Assembly: GCA_963736055.1 (NCBI GenBank)
Contig: CAVTNM010000008.1
Span: 1,736,001-1,800,000, forward strand
Length of the DNA stretch: 64,000 nt
Origin: AC-32 sp963736055
GTDB taxonomy: Bacteria > Actinomycetota > Thermoleophilia > Gaiellales > Gaiellaceae
Direction of reading: 5' to 3'
Shown here one piece after another: positions 61,207 to 64,000 of this stretch. Within the stretch, counting starts at the first letter, position 1; each line of letters starts with the position of its first letter. Under the pieces are notes generated by a model that was not told where the DNA came from, did not search any database, and saw nothing but the letters and a program-made list of their open reading frames with translations. Both the position numbers and the translations under genes were made by a program.

Positions 61207-62121
61207 GTGCAGCCGCCTCGGGTCATCGGCGTCGACGTCGGAGGGACGAAGACCCTCTTTGCGGTCGTCACTTCAGAGGGTGCCATCGAGGCGCGGCTCG
61301 AGCGCCACACGATCGTTTCGTCGCAGCAGGCGCTACTGGCTGAGCTGGACAGCGGTGTCGAGGAGTTGCGGTCTGCGCACCCGGAGACAGCGGCGCTCGG
61401 CTTCGGGATCCCGTCGCGCATCGACCAGCGCTCCGGCCGGGCCCTCGCCTCCGTGAACATCCCGCTGGCCGACGTCGACTTTCGGGAGCGGATGCGCGAG
61501 CGGCACGGCCTGCCGGTTGCGATCGACAACGACGGGAACGCGGCCGCGATCGCGGAATGGAGGACCGGCGCTGCCCGGGGCGCCGGCCACGTGGTCATGC
61601 TCACGCTCGGCACCGGAGTCGGCGGCGGCCTGATCCTGGACGGCCGGCCCTACCGCGGCTCCACGGGAGGCGGTGCAGAGCTCGGCCACATCGTGATCGA
61701 CTTCGACGGGCCGCTCTGCGGCTGCGGAGGGCGCGGCCACCTGGAGGCAGTCGCCTCCGGGAAGGCGGCAGGCCGGGTGGCACAGGAGCTCTACGGCGTC
61801 GAGGCGTCCGGTCAGGAGCTCGTCAGGCGCGCCGAGGCCGGCGAGCCGGAGGCCGTTCGGGCGATGGCGGAGATCGGCCGGCGCCTCGGAGCGGCGATCG
61901 CGACCTTCGTGAACATGTTTGAGCCCGAGGTTGTCGTGATCGGTGGCGGTTTCGGGAGGGCGAGCGAGCTGATGCTCGGCCCTGCCCGCGAAGTGCTGGC
62001 CCGGGACGGACTCGCACCTGCGCGCGACACCGTGCGGATCGTCGAGGCGCAGCTCGGGAGCGACGCGGGCGTGATCGGCGCCGGAATGATCGCCTTCGAG
62101 GCGCTCGACAGCGGGAGCTGA
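61207..62121 (+). CDS. ROK-family kinase (glucokinase-like)
   Basis: A 304-residue sugar kinase. The phosphate motif IGVDVGGTKTLFAVV opens the protein. The catalytic Asp is in VAIDNDGNAAAIAEW (about residue 102). The ROK motifs TLGTGVGGGLILDG and AELGHIVID follow. The zinc site reads CGCGGRGHLE, with His where many members have Cys. It probably phosphorylates glucose or an amino sugar. Leaderless GTG start; 3 bp before rsmI. Confidence 0.85.
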   Translation: MQPPRVIGVDVGGTKTLFAVVTSEGAIEARLERHTIVSSQQALLAELDSGVEELRSAHPETAALGFGIPSRIDQRSGRALASVNIPLADVDFRERMRERHGLPVAIDNDGNAAAIAEWRTGAARGAGHVVMLTLGTGVGGGLILDGRPYRGSTGGGAELGHIVIDFDGPLCGCGGRGHLEAVASGKAAGRVAQELYGVEASGQELVRRAEAGEPEAVRAMAEIGRRLGAAIATFVNMFEPEVVVIGGGFGRASELMLGPAREVLARDGLAPARDTVRIVEAQLGSDAGVIGAGMIAFEALDSGS

Positions 62122-62124
62122 CCC

Positions 62125-62931
62125 GTGCCGCTGGCGGTCTGCGCGACCCCGATCGGGAACCTCGAGGACGTGACGTTGCGCGTGCTGCGCGAGCTCACCG
62201 AGGCCGAGCTCGTGCTCTGCGAGGACACCAGACACACGCGAAAGCTGCTCCAGCGGCACGGGATCCAGGCTGCCAGGCTGCTCTCCTACCACGAGCACAA
62301 CGAGGCGAAGCGGACGGCGGAGGTGCTGCCACGGCTGGTCGGCGGCGCCCGGGTAGCGCTCGTCAGCGACGCGGGGCTACCCGGAATCAACGACCCTGGT
62401 GAGCGGCTGATCGTGGCGGCGCGGGACGAAGGCGTGCCGGTGACCGTTCTGCCGGGCCCGTCGGCGGTCGAGTCGGCGCTCGTCGCCAGCGGGCTCGTCT
62501 CCGACCGGTACCAGTTCGTCGGCTACCTCCCTCGCGGAGAACACGCCTTGCGAGCGCTCGGCGAGGAGCTCGCACGCTGGCCCTGGTCGGTGGTGGCGTT
62601 CGAGTCGCCGCAACGGCTCCCGCGCGCCCTTTCGGTTCTCGCGCGTGTGGACCCCGAGCGTCCGGCCGCGGTGTGCCGCGAGCTGACGAAGCGGTTCGAG
62701 GAGGTGGCCGTCGGGACGGCGGCCGAGCTTGCGTCGCGGTTCTCGGAGACGCCCAGGGGCGAGGTGACGATCGTGCTGGGGCCGACGCAGGCAACCGGCA
62801 CGGACGAGGGCACGGCGGCAGAGGCGGTCGCCGAGCTCGTGGGGGCCGGCGTTCCGCGGCGGCAGGCAGTGGAGGTGGTCGGACGCCTGACCGGAGTCGC
62901 CCGGAACCGGCTGTACCGCTCCTCGCTGTAG
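62125..62931 (+). CDS. rsmI: 16S rRNA (cytidine1402-2'-O)-methyltransferase
   Basis: A 268-residue tetrapyrrole-methylase-fold enzyme that methylates C1402 in the ribosomal P site. The motifs ATPIGNLEDVTLRVLREL, CEDTRHTRKLL, VALVSDAGLPGINDPG and LPGPSAVESALVASGL are intact, as is GYLPRGEHA. A short C-terminal extension with a helix-turn-helix-like end is as usual. The GTG is 3 bp after the ROK gene. Confidence 0.92.
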   Translation: MPLAVCATPIGNLEDVTLRVLRELTEAELVLCEDTRHTRKLLQRHGIQAARLLSYHEHNEAKRTAEVLPRLVGGARVALVSDAGLPGINDPGERLIVAARDEGVPVTVLPGPSAVESALVASGLVSDRYQFVGYLPRGEHALRALGEELARWPWSVVAFESPQRLPRALSVLARVDPERPAAVCRELTKRFEEVAVGTAAELASRFSETPRGEVTIVLGPTQATGTDEGTAAEAVAELVGAGVPRRQAVEVVGRLTGVARNRLYRSSL

Positions 62932-62937
62932 CCTGAT

Positions 62938-62967
62938 TTGACAACAGGAGGTCATCCTTGCTACGGT
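62938..62967 (+). promoter_or_regulatory. sigma-70-type promoter of the M23 gene
   Basis: TTGACA (62938-62943) and TACGGT (62962-62967) with an 18-bp spacer. Transcription would begin near 62974, leaving a leader of about 28 nt with GAGG before the TTG. Confidence 0.6.
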
Positions 62968-63001
62968 GTTCGTGTTTGCTCAACTGACAACGAGGTGCCA
63001 G

Positions 63002-64000
63002 TTGCCGATTCGATTGCTCGTGTGCTTTGCGATCTCCGCCATGCTTGCGTTTCCAGCGTCCGCGTTCGGCTGGACGTGGCCCGTGCAGGGCGAGGTGCTC
63101 CGGCCCTTCCTGTTCGGAGATGACCCGTACGCCGCCGGGCAGCACCGCGGAGTCGACGTCGGCGCCCCCTCGGGCTCCTCGGTGGCGGCGCCCGCTTCCG
63201 GGGTGGTGTCGTTCGCGGGGACGGTGCCAGGCGGCGGGAAGACCATCTCGATCCTGACCAGGGACGGCTACTCGGTCACGCTGCTCCATCTCGGCACCGT
63301 CGCGGTTCGACGCGGCGCTGCGGTCCAGGAGGGCGTTTCCGCCGGCACGGTCGGGCCGAGCGGCGAGGCCGAATTGGCGACGCCGTACGTTCATCTCGGG
63401 ATCCGGCGCAGCAGCGAGCCGGACGGCTACGTCGATCCGTTGCTGTTGCTGCCGAGCCGCGGGACCGTCGCCGGCCCGCTGGGCGGGTCCCAGGCACAGC
63501 AATCGCCCGTGGCGGCATCTTCCGCACCCGTGTCGCCACCCGAAGCGGCGGTGACGGTCGTCCCGGCGACCGGCGAGGCGCACGCCGACTCCCCGGTCGC
63601 CGCCGAGGTCAAGCCGGGCGCCCCGCGGCCTCCTCTGGCGCGGTCGGGCTCGGAGGCGGCGTCCGCGGTGCGTGCGGCTCCCCGTGCGCGGAGTTCTCGT
63701 TCGCGCGAAGGCGGCAAGGGGCGCGTGTCCCGGGCGCCGGTCGCGGTGGACAACTCCTCGCGGACCGGGCCTCGTCTGCGCGGGCGCGCGCCAGCCGGCC
63801 GGGAACAGCCGGTTCCCGGCGGAGTGCGGTCTCGCTCGCGCGTGCAACGGCCATCATTCGCAGTCGTGTCACTGCGCGATGAGTGGCTCGCGCCAGCCTC
63901 GTCGCCGGCTCGTCGGGAGCAGGGTGCACGTGGCCGCCGCCACAGCGCCACGCTGGCTGCGGCGCTCGCCGCGATGCTGCTGGCTGCCGCCTTTGCCGCT
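63002..64000 (+). CDS. M23 peptidase, partial (runs off the window)
   Basis: At least 333 residues from a TTG at 63002 with GAGG 6 nt upstream; open to the window end. A signal peptide (about residues 1-23) is followed directly by a LytM/M23 domain (about 25-130): QHRGVDVGAP supplies the first His and Asp and YVHLGI the second His of the zinc site. A long Pro/Ser/Ala/Arg-rich linker (about 150-315) follows and a hydrophobic segment begins at the end (LAAALAAMLLAAAFAA). Probably a surface peptidoglycan hydrolase or a regulator of wall amidases. Confidence 0.82.
   Translation, partial: MPIRLLVCFAISAMLAFPASAFGWTWPVQGEVLRPFLFGDDPYAAGQHRGVDVGAPSGSSVAAPASGVVSFAGTVPGGGKTISILTRDGYSVTLLHLGTVAVRRGAAVQEGVSAGTVGPSGEAELATPYVHLGIRRSSEPDGYVDPLLLLPSRGTVAGPLGGSQAQQSPVAASSAPVSPPEAAVTVVPATGEAHADSPVAAEVKPGAPRPPLARSGSEAASAVRAAPRARSSRSREGGKGRVSRAPVAVDNSSRTGPRLRGRAPAGREQPVPGGVRSRSRVQRPSFAVVSLRDEWLAPASSPARREQGARGRRHSATLAAALAAMLLAAAFAA

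Overview
The window is very GC-rich, densely packed chromosomal DNA, most likely from a high-GC actinobacterium of the Thermoleophilia/Gaiellales type. This is an inference from gene content: Ino1 with a CDP-alcohol phosphatidyltransferase and a PimA-like glycosyltransferase, an HspR-controlled dnaK-clpB operon, SigK/RskA-like regulators, many GTG starts, and -10-like TANNNT boxes 6-8 nt before start codons, which suggest leaderless mRNAs. The first CDS is cut by the left edge and the last by the right edge.

Layout. 1-13.9 kb: polyamine uptake and catabolism. It holds the end of one PotD-PotB-PotC system, an aminobutyraldehyde-type dehydrogenase, an APC permease with a universal stress protein, an Lrp/AsnC regulator, and a complete PotA-D-B-C operon coupled to a class III aminotransferase and a PuuB-like FAD oxidase. 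13.9-19.4 kb: a glycosyltransferase-like coiled-coil protein, a large secreted FN3-like repeat protein broken by four frameshifts, cspA, infA with an apparent ATA start, and an AhpD-like protein. 19.4-26.9 kb: an accessory-looking block, almost all on the minus strand, ending at the 3' end of tRNA-Ala(UGC). It holds DUF1801, two hydrolases, an alpha/beta-hydrolase/class III cyclase fusion, DUF2007, a TIR-like/beta-rich effector-type protein and a membrane protein with a degenerate GGDEF domain. 27-38 kb: argF followed by two micro-ORFs (one a rhomboid N-terminal stub), an anti-sigma/sigma pair, a DUF4331-TPR-NicO metal-transport operon, carbamate kinase with a cyclic-2,3-diphosphoglycerate-synthetase-like GTPase, and an M3-like peptidase. 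38-50 kb: YjbQ, a secreted phosphoesterase, an RlmD-type methyltransferase, a REP-like doublet, a presenilin-like membrane protein coupled to a uracil-DNA-glycosylase-like gene, a phosphatidylinositol cluster (GT4-PHP fusion, Ino1, PI(P) synthase, PAP2), a lipoprotein with an HExxH motif, moaA and an EamA transporter. 50-57 kb: dnaK-grpE-dnaJ-(small membrane protein)-hspR-clpB with overlapping junctions. 57-64 kb: a membrane protein, a GYD protein, psuK-psuG, FmdB-like, LytR-CpsA-Psr, ROK kinase, rsmI and a partial M23 peptidase.

Cross-cutting points. Eight frame breaks in five genes are all single extra bases, six of them at or next to runs of three G or C. They create false gene fusions (potB-potC, anti-sigma-sigma) and look more like consensus errors than decay. 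Three divergent gene pairs are only about 18-23 bp apart and appear to share overlapping -10 boxes. The best candidates for new biology are the TIR/beta-domain protein beside a degenerate GGDEF membrane protein, and the PimA-like/PHP fusion in a phosphatidylinositol cluster.
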